Source: Macrotis lagotis
Taxonomy: Eukaryota > Chordata > Mammalia > Peramelemorphia > Peramelidae
Assembly (NCBI RefSeq): GCF_037893015.1
Contig: NC_133661.1
Coordinates: forward strand, 223,723,489 to 223,787,488
Length of the DNA stretch: 64,000 nt
Reading direction: 5' to 3'
The notes below the pieces were generated by a model. That model ran no database searches. It worked only from the letters and a program-made list of their open reading frames with translations, and had not been told where the DNA came from. This document shows, in pieces, positions 13,696 to 25,699 of the stretch. Position 1 is the first letter of the stretch, and each line of letters begins with the position of its first letter. The translations under genes were made by a program, and so were the position numbers.

Positions 13696-14142
13696 TGTAG
13701 GAAATGGAAACAGTGCACCAAATACCTTGAGTTCTTTGACCAGAAAAGAACTATATTCAGCTACAGTGAAAGGACAAAAGACACAACCCTCTTTTCATAG
13801 GAACAAAAGACCACTTTATTCAGATCCTTAACCTCTTTGTATCTTATCAATGCCTGTGGACAGCACATACATATCTCTTGAGTTAATCAGCAGGAGCCAA
13901 CCATACAAAAAGGTCATAAAGTTATTTGCCCAAATTCTTGGCCTACTTCCTTATCTTTACAGTTATGCTGTATATCCTGTTATCTTAGGACAAGTCACTT
14001 CTTCTGCAAATACAAAAGTAGGAGAATGAAGACTTCCTGAGATACTGAGCCAACAGTATTGTGGAACAACAGAGGGGCAAGAGGGTCATGGAATCTTTTG
14101 TCCATGTTATTTCACAGCTGTGGTCCTCAAGGATCACTAACA
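13696..14142 (-). repeat. Solo LTR of an endogenous retrovirus, nested in L1
   Basis: This 447-bp insert interrupts the L1 3' UTR, whose text is continuous in other copies of the window. In minus orientation it begins TGTTAGTGATCC and ends TTTCCTACA, the TG...CA form of an LTR, and has a polyadenylation signal AATAAA at 13815-13820. No internal proviral sequence remains, as after LTR-LTR recombination. Short flanking repeats are ambiguous (GGTG-like), so the exact ends may shift by a few bases. Confidence 0.65.
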
Positions 14143-16099
14143 GGTGTACAATGTTTTTTTGGTTCTGCTCATCTCTCTCAGTATCAGGTCATGCAAATCC
14201 CTCCAGGCTTCCCTGAATTCTCATCCCTCCTGTTTTCTAATAGAACAATAATGTTCTATGACATACATATACCACAGTTTGTTAAGCTATTCTCCAATTG
14301 AAGGACATTTTGCTTGATTTCCAATTCTTTGTCACCACAAACAGGGCTGCTATGAATATTTTTGTACAAGTGATGTTTTTACTGTTTTTCATCATTTCTT
14401 CAGGGCATAGACCCAGTAGTGGTGGGATCAAAGGATATGCACATTTTTGTTGCCCTTTGGGTGTAGTTCCAGACTGCTCTCCAGAAAGGTTGGATGAGTT
14501 CACAGCTCCATCAGTAGTGTAATAGTGTCCCAGATTTCCCACAACTCTTCCAACAATGATCATTGTCCTTTTTGGTCATACTGGCCAGTCTGAGAGGTGT
14601 GAGGTGGTACCTCAGAGATGCTTTAATTTGCATTTCTCTAATAAGTAATGATTTAGAGCAATGTTTCATATGGCTATGGATTGCTTTGATCTCCTCATCT
14701 GTAAATTGCCTTTGCATATCCTTTGACCATTTTTCAATTGGGGAATGGCTTTTTTAAAAAAAATTTGACTCAGTTCTCTGTATATTTTAGAAATGAGTCC
14801 TTTGTCAGAAATACTAATTGTAAAGATTGTTTCCCAGTTTGATACATTTCTTTTGATCTTGGTTACAGTCTGTGCAAAAGTTTTTCTGTTTAATGTAATT
14901 GAAATTATCTAGTTTATTTTTAGAGATGGTCTCCATCTCTTCCTTAGTCATAAACAGCTTCCCTTTTCATAGATCTGACAGGTAAACTACTCCTTCATCT
15001 TCTAGTTTGCTTATAATAGTTTTTTATGTCTAAATTCTGTATCCATTTTGATCTTATCTTGGTAAAGGATGTAAGGTCTTGGTCCAATCTAATTTTTTTA
15101 CACACTAACTTCCAATTTTCCCAGCAGTTTTTATAGAAGAGAGTTTTTATCCCAATAGCTGAACTCTTTGGGTTTATCAAACAGCAGATTACTACAGTTA
15201 TATCCTGCTACTGCACCTAGTCTATTCCATGATCTACCACTCTATTTCTTAGTCAATATCAGACAATTTTGATGACTGATGCTTTATAATATAATTTTAG
15301 ATCAGGTAGGGCTAAGCCACCTTCTTTTGCACTTTTTTTCATTGAATCCCCAGAAATTCTTGACTTTTTATTCCTCTGTATGAATTTACTTACAACTTTT
15401 TCTAACTCATTAAAGTAATTTTTTGGAATTTTGATTGTTTAGGGCACTAAACAGGTAGTTTAGTTTTGGTAGAATTGTCATTTTTATTATATTAGCTCAA
15501 CCTATCCATGAGCAGTTGATGTTTGCCCATTTATTTAAATCTGATTTAATTTGTGTGAGAAGTGTTTTGTAATTGTTTTCAAAAAGTTTCTGATTCTGCC
15601 TTGGCAGGTAGACTCCCAGGTATTTTATATTGTCTGAGTTTACTTTGAATGGGATTTCTCTTTCTAGCTCTTCCTGCTGTATCTTGCTAGTCATATATAG
15701 TAAAGTTGAGGATTTATGAGGGTTTATTTTATATCCTGCAACTTTGCTAAAGTTGCTAATTGTTTCCAGTAGTTTTTTGGATGATTTCTTGAATTCTCTA
15801 GGTATACCATCATGTTATCTTCAAAGAGTGAGAGTTTTGTCTCTTCCCAAATCTAATTCCTTCAATTTCTTTTTCTTCTCTTATTGCTGAAGCTAACATT
15901 TCCAATACGATATTAAATGGTAGTGGTGATAATAGGCATCCTTGTTTCATCCCTGATCTTATTGGGAATGCCTCTAGCCTCTCCCCATTGAATATAATGC
16001 TTATTGATTGTTTCAGATAGATACTGCTTATTATTCTAAGGAACAGTCCATTTATTCCTACACTCTCCAGTGATTTTAGTAGGAATGGGTGTTGTATTT

Positions 16100-17765
16100 T
16101 TTTAAAAAAGATTTTATTTATTTTGAATTTTACAATTTTCCCCCATTCTTACTTCCCTCCCCCTATCCCCCACAGAAGGCATTCTTTTTTTTTAAATTTT
16201 TATTAAAGATATTATTTGAGTTTTGCAATTTTCCCCCATCTTGCTTCCCTCCCCCCACCCCCACCCCACAGATAGCACTCTGTCAGTCTTTACTTTGTTT
16301 CCATGTTGTACCTTGATCCAAATTGGGTGTGATGAGAGAGAAATCATATCCTTAAAGAGAACAGAATTCTCAGAGGTAACCAGATCAAACAATAAGACAT
16401 CTGTTTTTTTTTTTCCGAATTAAAGGGAATAGTCCTTGTACTTTGTTCAAACTCCACAGCTCCTTATCTGGATACAGATGGTACTCTCCTTTGCAGACAG
16501 CCAAAATTGTTCCCAATTGTTGTGCTGATGGAATGAGCAAGTCCTTCAAGGTTGAACATCACTCCCATGTTGCTGTTAGGGTGTACAGTGTTTTTCTGGT
16601 TCTGCTCATCTCACTCAGCATCAGTTCATGCAAATCCCTCCAGGCTTCCCTGAATTCCCATCCCTCCTGGTTTCTAATAGAATAGTGTTCCATGACATAT
16701 ATATACCACAGTTTGCTAAACCATTCCCCAATTGAAGGACATTTACTGGATTTCCAATTCTTTGCCACCACAAACAGGGCTGCTATAAATATTTTTGTAC
16801 AAGTAATGTTTTTACCCTTTTTCCTCATCTCTTCAGGGTATAGACCCAGTAGTGGTATTGCTGGGTCAAAGGGTATGCACATTTTTGTTGCCCTTTGGGC
16901 ATAGTTCCAAATAGCTCTCCAGAAGGGTTGGATGAGTTCACAGCTCCACCAACAGTGTAATAGTGTCCCAGATTTCCCACATCCCTTCCAACAATGATCA
17001 TTATCCTTCCTGGTCATACTGGCCAATCTGAGAGGTGTGAGGTGGTACCTCAGTGAAGCTTTAATTTGCATTTCTCTAATAATTAATTATTTAGAGCATT
17101 TTTTCATATGGCTATGGATTGCTTTGATCTCCTCATCTGTAAATTGCCTTTGCATATCCTTTGACCATTTGTCAATTGGGGAATGGCTTTTTGTTTTAAA
17201 AATATGACTCAGTTCTCTGTATATTTTAGAAATGAGTCCTTTGTCAGAATCATTAGTTGTAAAGATTGTTTCCCAATTTACTACTTTTCTTTTGATCTTG
17301 ATTACATTGGTTTTATCTGTGCAAAAGTTTTTTAATTTAATGTAATCGAAATCATCTAATTGGTTTTTAGTGATGTTCTCCAACTCTTCCTTAGTCATAA
17401 ACTATTCCCCTTTCCATAGATCTGACAGGTAGACTAGTCCTTGATCTTCTAATTTGCTTATAGTATTGTTTTTTATGTCTATGTCCTGTAACCATTTGGA
17501 TCTTATCTTGGTAAAGGGTGTGAGGTGTTAGTCTAATCTAAGTTTCTTCCATACTAACTTCCAATTATCCCAGCAGTTTTTATCAAAGATGGAGTTTTTA
17601 TCCCAGTGGCCTGACTCTTTGGGTTTATCAAACAGCAGATTACTATAATCCTCTCCTGCTTTTACACCTAGTCTATTATTCCACTGGTCCACCACTCTAT
17701 TTCCAGAAGGCATTCTTTTAGTCTTTACATTGTTTCCATCCTCACTGATTTCTTTACTTTTTTTT
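16100..17765 (-). mobile_element. Very short L1 3' end, split by a second L1 insertion
   Basis: The element itself is only 16100-16172 plus about 17720-17765. It inserted into the outer L1 with a 15-bp duplication, ATGGGTGTTGTATTT at 16085-16099 and the same with one change at 17766-17780. A later L1 landed inside it. Confidence 0.85.
16189..17703 (-). mobile_element. 5'-truncated L1 (1.5 kb), third nesting level
   Basis: Bounded by the perfect 16-bp duplication CAGAAGGCATTCTTTT at 16173-16188 and 17704-17719. The 3' UTR is 16189-16558, with a C-rich tract at 16249-16268. The ORF2 C-terminus follows in two nearly contiguous open stretches: 16559-17071 (ending TRKTLYTLTATWE, with FWRAIWNYAQRATKMCIPFD) and 17087-17398 (MTKEELENITKNQLDDFDYI). 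It is the youngest layer of this nest. Confidence 0.9.
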
Positions 17766-19486
17766 ATGGGTGTTGTACTTTCTCAAAAGCTTTTTCAGCA
17801 TCTATCGATATGATCATATGATTTCTGTTAGGTTTGTTGTTGATATAATTAATTATACTAACTGTTTTCCTAATATTGAACCTACCCTGCGTTCCTGGGA
17901 TAAATCCTATTTGGTCATAATGTATTATCCTGGTGATACCTTGTAATCATTCCGCTAAGATTTTATTTAAGATTTTTAAATCTATATTCATCACGGAGAT
18001 AGGTCTATAATTTTCTTTCTCTATTTTAACTCTTCCCGGGTTAGGTATCAGCACCCTATTGCTGTCATAGAAAGAGTTAGGCAGAATTCCATCTTCCCCT
18101 ATTTTTCCAAAGAGTTTTATATAGAATTGGAACCAATTGTTCCTTAAAGGTTTGGTAGAATTCACTTGTGAATCCATCAGGCCCTGGAGATTTTTTCCTT
18201 AGGGAGTTCAATGATGACTTGTTGAATTTCTTTTTCTGAGATAGGGTTGTTTAGATATTTAATCTCCTCTTCATTTGCCCTGGGAAAGTTATGTTTTTGT
18301 AAATATTTGTCCATTTCATTTAGATTGTCAAATTTATTGGCATAGAGTTGGGCAAAATAATTCTGAATTATTACTTTAATTTCCTCCTCATTGGTGGTGA
18401 GTTCACCTTTATGATTTATGATACCAGCATTTTGGTTTTCTTCTTTCTTTTTTTAATCAAATTGACCAGAGGTTTATCAATTTTGTTATTTTTTTCATAA
18501 AAACAACTCTTGGTTTTATTTATTAATTCAATAGTTTTTTTTGCTTTTTAATTTTTAGAATTTCTAATTTGTATTTCATTGAGGGCTTTTAGTTTGTTCT
18601 TTCTCTAATTTTTTAGTTGCATATTTAGTTCATTGATTTCCTCTTTCTCTAATTTATTCATATAAGCATTTAAAGCTATAATATATCCCCTGACAGCTGC
18701 TTTGAGTGAATCCCATAGGTTTTGCTATGTTGTTTCATTATTGTCATTGTTGTTTGATCCACTCATTCTTTAAAAGGAGGTTATTCAGTTTCCAATTACT
18801 TTTGGTTCTATATCACCCTGGCCCAATATTGCATATGATTTTTATTGCATTATAATCTGAGAAAGATGTATTCACTATTTCTGCCTTTCTGCAATTGATT
18901 ATTAGGTTTTTATTCCCTAGTACATGGTCAATTTTTGTATAAGTTCCATGTACTGCAGAAAAAAAAGGTATATTCCTTTCTATTCCCATTTGATTTCCTC
19001 CATAAGTCTATCATATCTAGGTTTTCTAACAATCTATTTACCACCTTAACTTCTTTCTTGTTTATTTTATGATTTGATTTATCTAAATCTGAGAGCAGGA
19101 GGTTGAGGTCTCCCACTAGTAGAGTTTTGCTATCTATGTCTTCCTGTAGTTCTTTCAGTTTCCCCTCCAAAAATTTGGATGGTATCCCGTTGGGTACATA
19201 CATATTTAGTATCGAAATCACTTTATTGTCTATGGTACCTTTTAGGCGGATATATTTTCCTTCCTTATCTCTTTTAACACTATCTATTTTTGAAGCTACT
19301 TTGAGATAAGAATTGCTACCCCCTGCTTTTTTCACTTCAGCTGAAGCAAAATATATTTTGTTCTAACCTTTTACCTTTGCTCTATATGTATCTCTCTCCT
19401 TCAAATGAGTTTATTGTAAGCAGCATATTGTAGGATTCTGGTTTTTAATGCAGTCTGCTATTTTATTACATTTTATTTTATTTTAT

Positions 19487-19640
19487 TTTTTCTTATTTTT
19501 TGCAAGGCAATGGGGTTAAGTGGCTTGCCTAAGGCCACACAACTAGGTAATTATTAAGTGTCTGAGGCTGGATTTGAACTCAGGTACTCCTGACTTCAGG
19601 ACTGGTGCTCAATCCACTGTGCCACCTAGCTGTCCCCCTT
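19487..19640 (-). mobile_element. tRNA-derived marsupial SINE in L1 ORF2
   Basis: Reverse SINE from TTTTTTGCAAGGCAATGGGG to CACCTAGCTGTCCCCC. The flanking text TTATTACATTTTA before and TTGATTACATTTTA after shows the duplication. Confidence 0.88.
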
Positions 19641-20234
19641 GATTACATTTTAAGGGAGAGTTCATCCCATTCACATTCAAAGTTATAATTACTCTTTATT
19701 GCCCTCCATGCCATCTTCCCTCTGTTTGTATTTTTCCCCTTTTCCCCCTTTGTCCATATTCCCTAGTATTTTGTTTCTGAATACCACCACTTTCAGTGTA
19801 TTTGACCTCCTATATCTGCCCCTTCCCTTTCTTTCCCCTTTTCCTTTTTCCCCTTTTTCCTTTCCTTCCTTCTGTTAGTTCCCTCTTTTCTTCTCCTCTC
19901 TGTCTCTGTCTTCCCCACCCCTTTTCCCCTTTTCCCCTTTTAATACTTGAAAGGTAAGATGTTTTTTAAGTTAACTGAGTGTGTGTGTAAGTTAGCTTTA
20001 AGCCAAGTCTGATGAGAGGAAGATTCAGTTGTTTCTCATCTCCTCCCTTCTTCCCCTCTATTATCATAGGTCTTTTGTACCTCTTAATGTATTTCTGTTA
20101 AGAGGTTTGTTTCATATTATTTATAGGGAAGATCAGGAGACTTTAGAACTATGCCTGTCTTCTCTCTGCCATCTTGGCCAGAAGTCCAAAATAAGACATT
20201 TTTGATCAAATTCTTCTCCTTGATAACCTCTTCT

Positions 20235-20370
20235 CTTTAAGACAAATACGACTGAATGACTTGCCCAGGGACACACAGTGTAGAAGTGTCGAAATCCAGA
20301 TTTGAACTCAGGGAGATGAGTCTTCCTGATTCTAAACCCAGGGCTCCATCCACTGTGCCATCTATACCCT
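20235..20370 (-). mobile_element. Old SINE fragment (CORE-SINE type)
   Basis: Reverse SINE motifs TGACTTGCCCAGGGACACAC and TCCATCCACTGTGCCATCTA; diverged and short. Confidence 0.65.
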
Positions 20371-20839
20371 AATATTTATTCTGCGTATAGCTATGAGGTC
20401 ACAAAGATTCCTCCTCAAAGTGCTTGATTATTTAGTCAGGAGAGTCTTCTTTTCAGTAAGAAATGCTTGACTACTTTAGTTTGAAATTTTTCTGGTAATT
20501 TTAGAATTGAAAGACTGGCTTACTGAGTGGACCACTGAATCCTCAACAATGGGAAATAATGCCAAAGAAGCCTGTATGTAAAGGAAAAAGACCTGGTTTT
20601 TTGTTATCAGAGTAGAGCTAGACTGGTCTCGTGTAGGTCAATGAACTCTGAGAACAGATTCTTCATTACACAAGTGACACCAACAATGAGACTCCATCTC
20701 TGGGCTTCAGGAAATTTTCTGTTTCCAATGCCTAGAGAGCTTTCTCTCCTCAGATCTGCCTATAGATGTCCTAGCTTCCTTTAAGTCCCAACAAAAAATC
20801 AACTGTCTTCATTCTAGTACTTTCTTTCCATTAACATTG

Positions 20840-20942
20840 AGTGTTTATTCGTTTTCATGCTGTCTTCCTCAGTTAAGTTGTAAGCTCTTTGAGGGCAGGG
20901 ACTCTTTGTGCCTCCAGAGCTCAGCACCAAGCTTGGTGGTTG
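20840..20942 (+). mobile_element. L2/MIR3-like 3' end
   Basis: TTGTAAGCTCTTTGAGGGCA followed by CAGAGCTCAGCACCAAGCTT matches the widespread mammalian L2/MIR3 terminal sequence. Confidence 0.55.
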
Positions 20943-20946
20943 TGTA

Positions 20947-21875
20947 TGTAGCAGGGAGTTCTAGGGACAGAGAAATATTGTGATTGTTTTGGCTTGGGCA
21001 AAAATCTTGTGGCTTCTTCAGTAATGTTAAGTACTATACTTTAGTGTTCTGTGTTGTTGGTGGTGGCCATGTGTCTGACCTTCTTCGCATCCTTAGGGCA
21101 GAAATACCCACCAAGCCAAGAGATACCAAGCCTGTTCAGTGGGCAGTAAATATGCATGCTCACTGGATAGTCCCTTACATCAGGTATCAGCCATTCCTTG
21201 GGGGCCCGCCCCATGACCTGCACATTGGAAAACCACACCTACACCAGGTGCTAGGCCCCTTCCTAAACACCACCCTTGCTCCACCTACGCAGGTAAGAAG
21301 TGATCACTTCCACATCTCTCTCTTGCTTTTTGACTCCCTGATGGGCTGCTCTGGTTTCTTTCCCCTTTCCTTTCTCCATTCCAAGTCCATGTGATCCCAG
21401 TTCCATGCTTCTGGATCAATGTGGACCCAGCTCTATGTGGCTGGATGTATATGGATCTAAGCCCAGTCAGTGCCTTGGGGGAATTTCCTTCCCTTTTTCC
21501 CCCTTTATTATTGACTATCCCCTTTGCTATTCTCCCTCAACTGTCCCTTTTTGCTTAGCTTTATTACCTTCATAGAAACTCACTTTCCTCACCTCCTTAA
21601 AGGTGATTCCCACTTGGGACAGTAGGGGGATCCATGATTTCTTGCCTTCACTTTAGCCCCTCTTTCCCTCAGCTTCTGTAATCAGCCTGTCCTTTAAGTC
21701 AACATTGAAACTCACCATCAAAGAACCTAACTTGTGAACTTTGTAGGAGCTGGTGAATTCTGCACAATCTGTGAATTAATGTCTAAGCCCTTTTTACTTC
21801 CCTGAGTCAGAGAGTTCTCTGATTTCATCACCCAAATGAACCACAACTGTCCCTCTCAATGGTATTGTAAGCAAG
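20947..21875 (+). repeat. 0.9-kb LTR-like interspersed repeat, copy 1
   Basis: Homologous over its length to 27230-28109 on the other strand. Both begin TGTA..AGGGGAGTT-like, share GCATGCTCACTGGATAGTCC and ACTTGTGAACTTTGTAGGAG, and end near GTCCCTCTC. The TG start, the length and a TAAATA/AATAAA motif near 21150 suggest an LTR, but no terminal CA or flanking duplication was fixed and no provirus is attached. An open frame of 136 codons within it has no recognised family. Confidence 0.55.
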
Positions 21876-21879
21876 CAAC

Positions 21880-22540
21880 AAAACAAATCAAGCCCTGATT
21901 TGTAGCATTTGATGATTTCCAAGTGGTAAAATCTCACACTGTAAATTTTGCAACAGATTTTATTAGGCTTTAGTACACCCCTATCCTTACTCCATTTTAA
22001 AGGAAGACCTTTATAGAAGTCTTTATTCTTTCTACTTTCCTAAAAGAAGGGGTTATAGTTTATAAAAAATAACATTTATTAATATCTTTAGAGAAACTAA
22101 AAATGAGTGAAGGATAAAATGTTTCCACAATTATGCCATTTGTGCTTCTGCACACTTTGATGTATATTCTATATTTATTAATTGTAGGATTTCAAGTTTG
22201 TATTGGCTAGTCAGTAGTAAGATGCATTACTCTATATGGTTCAAAAATAGAGTTCTTTGTTTTTTATAATGCATCAAAATAGATGACAGACTGTTCTCAA
22301 TTGTATTATAGTATTCCAAGGGGCATAAAGAGCTAAACTGGGGTGTGTAGAAAGCAGTGCAAGAAAACAAAACAAAAAATACAGTGTTTAAACATACTTC
22401 AATTCTTTAATCTCTAACAGCTAAAATGCTATAAAGATTAATAAAGTTACTTGAGATCAAAGAGATCCAGTTTAAAGGAAATTACTTGATTCTGCTGGGT
22501 TAGTAAGTAGATACTCTAATCTCTTTAAATATAATAGTAT
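21880..22540. other. AT-rich unassigned sequence
   Basis: No repeat family or gene recognised. Confidence 0.45.
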
Positions 22541-22551
22541 ATTTCTTTTTA

Positions 22552-22696
22552 ATTAGGTTTTTTTTTTTTGCAAGCAAATGGGTTTAAGTGGCTTGCCCAA
22601 GGCCACACGGTTATTAAGTGTCTGAGGTCAGATTTGAACCCAGCTACTCCTGACTCCAAGGCCAGTGCTCTATTCACTACGTCACCTAGCCACCCC
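22552..22696 (-). mobile_element. tRNA-derived marsupial SINE
   Basis: Reverse SINE ending in CACCTAGCCACCCC. The flanking duplication TATATTTCTTTTTA (22538-22551) and TATATTTCTTCTTA (22697-22710) differs at one base. Confidence 0.9.
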
Positions 22697-22710
22697 TATA
22701 TTTCTTCTTA

Positions 22711-23650
22711 ATCCAGAAACTGCTTCTCCATTATTTTACTTGTTGAATCTAACAAAGCTAATCAAGTACGGCAACTATATCCTCACTTCAGTATTTTATA
22801 TACTGCTACTGGGTGATTGTAAAGGTCAGCAAGTCTATTTATTCTATTTAGTATGTATCAACTAGGCTCCCCCTTTGGGATTAAGATACCAAGTATCCTG
22901 ATAAACTACTCAGTGGTACTGAGGCCAGGCCCAAACTCCCCTCATGGGGTTCTAGGTGCATCATGAGTAACTGCACTCCACTTATAACTTGAGTATCTCT
23001 AGGCCTACCTCCAAGTCAGAAAGAATTCTTGATTCTTTGAATTGTCCACACAATCTTGATGAGTGAGATTATAAACACTCACACCTGGTCATTTTAGAAA
23101 TTCTGAACCTCAGAACATTGTTTTATCCTGTAATTGTATCTATTAGGCAATCTCACTCATTATTTGTTAAAGAATTGAAAATTCTCAGGTCTTGGTCTGG
23201 GGCAAAAATGATATGAAGCAATGCCTAAATCCCTGGATCTGATATCTTTCTAGAACTTTATGTACATTCCCAATTGAAACTCTAGTGTTGATTTTATCAC
23301 AAAAGTATATAATTAAAGTGCTCTTACCTCTCCTAGGTAGTCAGGCCAGTCAGATGCTGGTCAAATACAGGAAAAGTATTCAATAAGATAGCTAAAATCT
23401 TAGAACAATAAAATTGTTAAAGAAGCAACTGGTTGTTAAAGGTTCTCTGTAAATCACTCAATAACTTTTAACTATCTACCTCCTTACCTAATTTAAGATT
23501 CTATAATAAGATAGTATTATGGTCCCATTCTCAGATCCCAAGTTCTAGGAACCATGACTAGATCTTATAATCTTACAAAATTCAATAACATTATAAAGAA
23601 TAATATGGCTATTAAAGGCAACAATTTTTTACATAAAACATTTCATGTCA
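22711..23650. other. Unassigned AT-rich sequence
   Basis: Short frames only; no repeat recognised. Confidence 0.45.
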
Positions 23651-23661
23651 GTAAACACACT

Positions 23662-23813
23662 TCATTTATTTATTTTTTGCAAGGCAATGGGGTTATGTGG
23701 CTGCCCAAGGTCATACAGTTAAGGAAGTATTAAATGTCTGAGTCTGGATTTAAATTCAGATCCTCCTGACTTCAGGGCTGGTGCTTTATCCACTGCACCA
23801 TCCAGCTGCCCCT
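23662..23813 (-). mobile_element. tRNA-derived marsupial SINE
   Basis: Reverse copy from TTTTTTGCAAGGCAATGGGG to CACCATCCAGCTGCCCCT, more diverged than its neighbour. Adjacent to a second SINE in the same orientation. Confidence 0.88.
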
Positions 23814-23828
23814 ATATGCACATTTCTT

Positions 23829-23985
23829 TCTTTTTTTTTTTTAAGGTTTTTTGCAAGGCAATGGAGTTAAGTGGCTTGCTTAAGGCCACACAGCTAGGAA
23901 AGTATTAGGTGTCCGAGGATTTGAACTCAGGTACTCCTGACTCCAGGGCTGGTGCTCTATCCACTGGGCCACCTAGTGGCCCCAA
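23829..23985 (-). mobile_element. tRNA-derived marsupial SINE
   Basis: Reverse copy; duplication TATGCACATTTCTT (23815-23828) and TATACACATTTCTT (23986-23999). It inserted at the edge of the preceding SINE, giving a head-to-tail pair. Confidence 0.92.
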
Positions 23986-24559
23986 TATACACATTTCTTA
24001 AAAGAAGTATTATTTTCTTTATAAGGAAGTGACAAATAGAAGTATATAACAATAAATGTAGCTGGCTACTCCAATAGGACAATGCATTCTCATATTCTTA
24101 GCTAAACTTTCCATATTCTTTCCAGAAAGGCATTCATCAGGAATAAATGTACAGACTCTACCCCAGAGATGGTAAACACACAAGATAACAGTCTTTTGCT
24201 CTGGAGTGGCATATATTCTCTGGACAGGAAAAGATTACTCACAAGGTCACCCTATCTTTTTGCCTCCAGATCATAGAAGAAATTCATTTATAGTAGAATA
24301 TGTGAATTCAGTGGTGAAGTTCCATCAGCAGCTTTTAGTTGCCATTTTTGTGTTAATAGTAATTTGGTTATAAAAGTCTTCCAGCAGTTTATTTTGTGAA
24401 ATTGCTTGAGAGAGGACTTTAACAGCAGGATACACTTCAATTCATTCTAAAACATATATATGTTAATAAGATTGTGGCTATCATTACAGCATTTAGGCAT
24501 TTGGATAGAATTAACTTTTATGATAATAAAGGGAAAAACTCATCTTGAATGCTGTCTCT

Positions 24560-24765
24560 TTTAATAGCTGACTTTTATATAATATAGCATTTTGAAGTTT
24601 ATAAAGTACTTGACTTTCAAAACAATTCCATAAAGTAGATACTACAAATGTTCATATTTAACAGATAAGGAAACTAAGACTAAGAGCAATTAAGTAACTT
24701 GACCAAAGTGGCAGGATTTAAAATCAGGTCTTGTTAATTTAAAGTTCCCTGAGTGACCTCACTGT
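24560..24765 (+). mobile_element. MIR element
   Basis: AGTTTATAAAGTACTTGACT, TTAACAGATAAGGAAACTAA and AGTAACTTGACCAAAGTGGC follow the MIR core order. The stretch 24010-24555 before it is unassigned. Confidence 0.75.
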
Positions 24766-25134
24766 CTCTATCTTACTTTCCCAGTATCATGTACCTGCCT
24801 GGTTGATGAGGTGGGAATGACAGTATTGCAAATAGAAGGATATTGTTAGGCTACTAAAAACAAATATTCAATCAATTCTTTTCAACCAAAGTGCTACACT
24901 GCTTCAACAACATCTCTTTTTGATCAGATGTATTATGCCAGGCATAGGAGAAAGGTATTAAAGAATTAGCCTGATTGTAAAAAGAAGTCTTATAGAACTT
25001 ATTCTACACTGGCTAACAAAAAGTTGAAAAGAAATAAAATTAAGTTAAAATTGCTCTGTGAACAAGCCTGGATGCTATAGATACTGGCAAAAAAGCCAGC
25101 CTAGATCATTTGTTTAAATTTCCTGGCCATTCCC

Positions 25135-25228
25135 AGGATCTGAATTTAAATCCAGACTCAGACACTTAATACTTCCTTAACTGTATGACCTTGGGCAACC
25201 ACTTAACCCCATTCCCAGGGTGATTTTT
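25135..25228 (+). mobile_element. 5'-truncated tRNA-derived SINE
   Basis: Only the second half is left: AAATCCAGACTCAGACACTT to CACTTAACCCCATTCCCAGG. Confidence 0.75.
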
Positions 25229-25339
25229 TGCAAAAAATCCTTCTGAATAGGCTTCATGTAATCTCTAAAAAACAGATATTGAAATTTACCAGTATCTGAT
25301 ATACGAATTATTCCATTTAATTTTTTTAATTATTTAGGA

Positions 25340-25695
25340 TCTAGACTCTTAACATTGTATATAGTAATAGGAATAGTGTAAAGATAATCAACTGGCACTT
25401 TGATCAATACAAAAATCCATGACAATTCCAAAAGACTCCTGATGAAAAATACTGTTCACTTACTGAGAAAGAACTAATGAACTCAGTGTACAGATTGAGG
25501 CATTTTTTCCCCTTAATTTTTCTTTTTCTTTTTTTACCTCTTCCATTCTACAACATAACTAATGTGAAAATACAGTTTGCATGACTTCTTATATATAATA
25601 GATATCAGATTTCTTGCCTTCTTAGTGAGTTGGGGAGGGATAGAAAGAGGGAAACAGTTTGAAACTGAAAAAAGTTTAAATATTTAAAAAAAAAG
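25340..25695 (+). mobile_element. L1 3' UTR fragment
   Basis: The text TTGTATATAGTAATAGGAAT parallels 28599-28620, and the 3' end has a G-rich GGGGAGGGATAGAAAGAGGG tract before an A-rich tail at about 25675-25695. Confidence 0.65.
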
Positions 25696-25699
25696 AACT

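Larger units (their letters stand above)
13315..20186 (-). mobile_element. L1 retrotransposon lacking ORF1 but with both ends, multiply interrupted
   Basis: Reverse-oriented L1 bounded by AAAATAAGAC at 13305-13314 and 20188-20197. Left part: 3' UTR from about 13344, ORF2 C-terminus at 14282-15180. The RT region follows ([16 protein letters not shown] and [18 protein letters not shown] near 17950-18180), then endonuclease (KLKELQEDIDSKTLLVGDLN, 18928-19335) and the ORF2 start near 19710. The purine-rich inter-ORF spacer (19720-20080) then joins directly to about 100 bp of the L1 5' end, which begins in sense with ACTTCTGGCCAAGATGGCAG. No ORF1 is present. Nested in it are a solo LTR (13696-14142), an L1 tail (16100-17765) that itself holds a 1.5-kb L1 (16189-17703), and a SINE (19487-19640). 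Net element length is about 4.5 kb. ORF2 is broken by many stops. Confidence 0.85.

Noticed and set aside
20984-21394. A 136-codon plus-strand frame as a gene
   Set aside because: It lies inside a repeat with a second copy at 27.2-28.1 kb, and the corresponding frame there is not kept.
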